64,000 nt of DNA from Methylobacterium soli (lineage in GTDB: Bacteria > Pseudomonadota > Alphaproteobacteria > Rhizobiales > Beijerinckiaceae). Positions 63,614 through 64,000 of the stretch are shown one piece after another (the stretch's first letter is position 1; each line of letters begins with the position of its first letter). The notes under the pieces were generated by a model. It ran no database searches. It had not been told where the DNA came from and was given only the letters and a program-made list of their open reading frames with translations. The stretch covers positions 1 through 64,000 of the forward strand of contig NZ_VZZK01000028.1 of NCBI RefSeq assembly GCF_008806385.1, written 5' to 3'. The position numbers and the translations under genes were made by a program.

Positions 63614-63931
63614 TCAGTAGCCGTAACCGTAACCGCCGCCGTAGCCGTAGGCCGGGGCGTAGCCGCGGTCGTAATAGCCGTAGCGGGGGCCGTAGGCGTC
63701 GCGCGCCGCGCCGGCCGCGATGGCGCCCGCGGCGAGACCCGCGATGCCGAGACCCACGGCCGCACCGGTGCCGATGCCGCGGCGCCCGCCGCGATAGCCG
63801 TGCCCGCCGTAGCCGTAGGCATGGCCGTGCCCGTAGCCGTGGCCGTAGCCACGCGGCCGGGCATCGGCAGCCGTCGCCGTGAGGGCGCCGATCGACAGAG
63901 TAACGGCGGAGATGAGAGCGAGCTTGCGCAT
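63614..63931 (-). CDS. Gly/Tyr-rich secreted protein
   Basis: 105 residues: a signal peptide (1-22, ending TAA-DA), a His/Gly/Tyr-rich stretch (RGYGHGYGHGHAYGYGG), a hydrophobic Gly/Ala segment (GIGTGAAVGLGIAGLAAGAIAAGA) that resembles a glycine-zipper, and a Tyr/Gly tail. Its function is unknown; envelope or stress role is inferred from similar proteins and from its promoter. AAAGGA precedes the ATG. Confidence 0.8.
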   Translation of the reverse strand: MRKLALISAVTLSIGALTATAADARPRGYGHGYGHGHAYGYGGHGYRGGRRGIGTGAAVGLGIAGLAAGAIAAGAARDAYGPRYGYYDRGYAPAYGYGGGYGYGY

Positions 63932-63969
63932 GCTATCCTTTCACGAATGGTGATCCGATTGGGAAGTCC

Positions 63970-63994
63970 AACGCCCTTGCTGCCAAGTCGTTCC
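63970..63994 (-). promoter_or_regulatory. Predicted EcfG (general stress) promoter of the Gly/Tyr-rich protein
   Basis: Minus strand GGAAC (63994-63990), 16 bases, CGTT (63973-63970), exact consensus. The start codon at 63931 would follow a leader of about 30 bases. Confidence 0.75.
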
Positions 63995-64000
63995 GGACGA

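Overview
The window is a GC-rich chromosomal segment of an alphaproteobacterium. Gene order (eno-ftsB-pdhABC-lpd, lipA, dusB-ntrB-ntrC, ntrY-ntrX-hfq-hflX), an ispDF fusion, GAAC-N7-GAAC and GGAAC-N16/17-CGTT promoter signatures and the families DUF6489, DUF6894 and DUF5076 point to the order Hyphomicrobiales. Methylobacterium or a close relative is my best guess (inference, no marker gene was compared).

Layout. 1-14.4 kb: the 3' part of an initiator tRNA, cobF, a DEAH helicase, a truncated haemoglobin, a CzcA-type RND pump with its adaptor, a carbonic anhydrase/SulP transporter pair, then (minus strand) a broken nucleotidyl cyclase, hflX and hfq. 14.6-18.4 kb: ntrX-ntrY. 18.8-26.7 kb: an MBL hydrolase, tatD, metG, holB, tmk, a D,D-carboxypeptidase and an RlpA-like lipoprotein. 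27.1-29.1 kb: an orphan ParA/ribbon-helix-helix pair and a PAS protein. 29.1-37.7 kb: ntrC-ntrB-dusB diverging from ispDF-pncC, then a flavin monooxygenase, a RatA/COQ10 protein and lipA. 37.8-54.3 kb is the accessory part: small secreted or membrane proteins, a protease, dinB with an SOS box, a copper-storage-like gene split by a low-GC element, VanZ, and a bacteriophytochrome kinase. 54.3-62.3 kb: the pyruvate dehydrogenase genes with ftsB and eno. 62.6-64 kb: queF, a repeat island and a Gly/Tyr-rich secreted protein.

How it fits together. Housekeeping blocks that are usually contiguous in Hyphomicrobiales are here pulled apart by accessory inserts. The two nitrogen-related two-component systems (NtrBC, NtrYX) flank the metG-dac block. 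LipA supplies lipoate to the lipoyl domains carried by both PdhB and PdhC. Three small envelope or stress-type genes have sequences matching the general-stress (EcfG) promoter, suggesting a common stress regulon.

The most unusual points are: (1) a roughly 1.7-kb element with imperfect 19-bp inverted ends and no visible transposase, which splits a four-helix copper-binding protein gene and carries decayed cargo, including a gene stopped by a single in-frame TAA; (2) a convergent sulP/cyclase junction where each reading frame runs far into the other gene's antisense strand, as if a deletion had removed both 3' ends; (3) the three EcfG-like promoters; (4) an SOS operator at dinB. I saw no CRISPR array, prophage or complete transposase gene.
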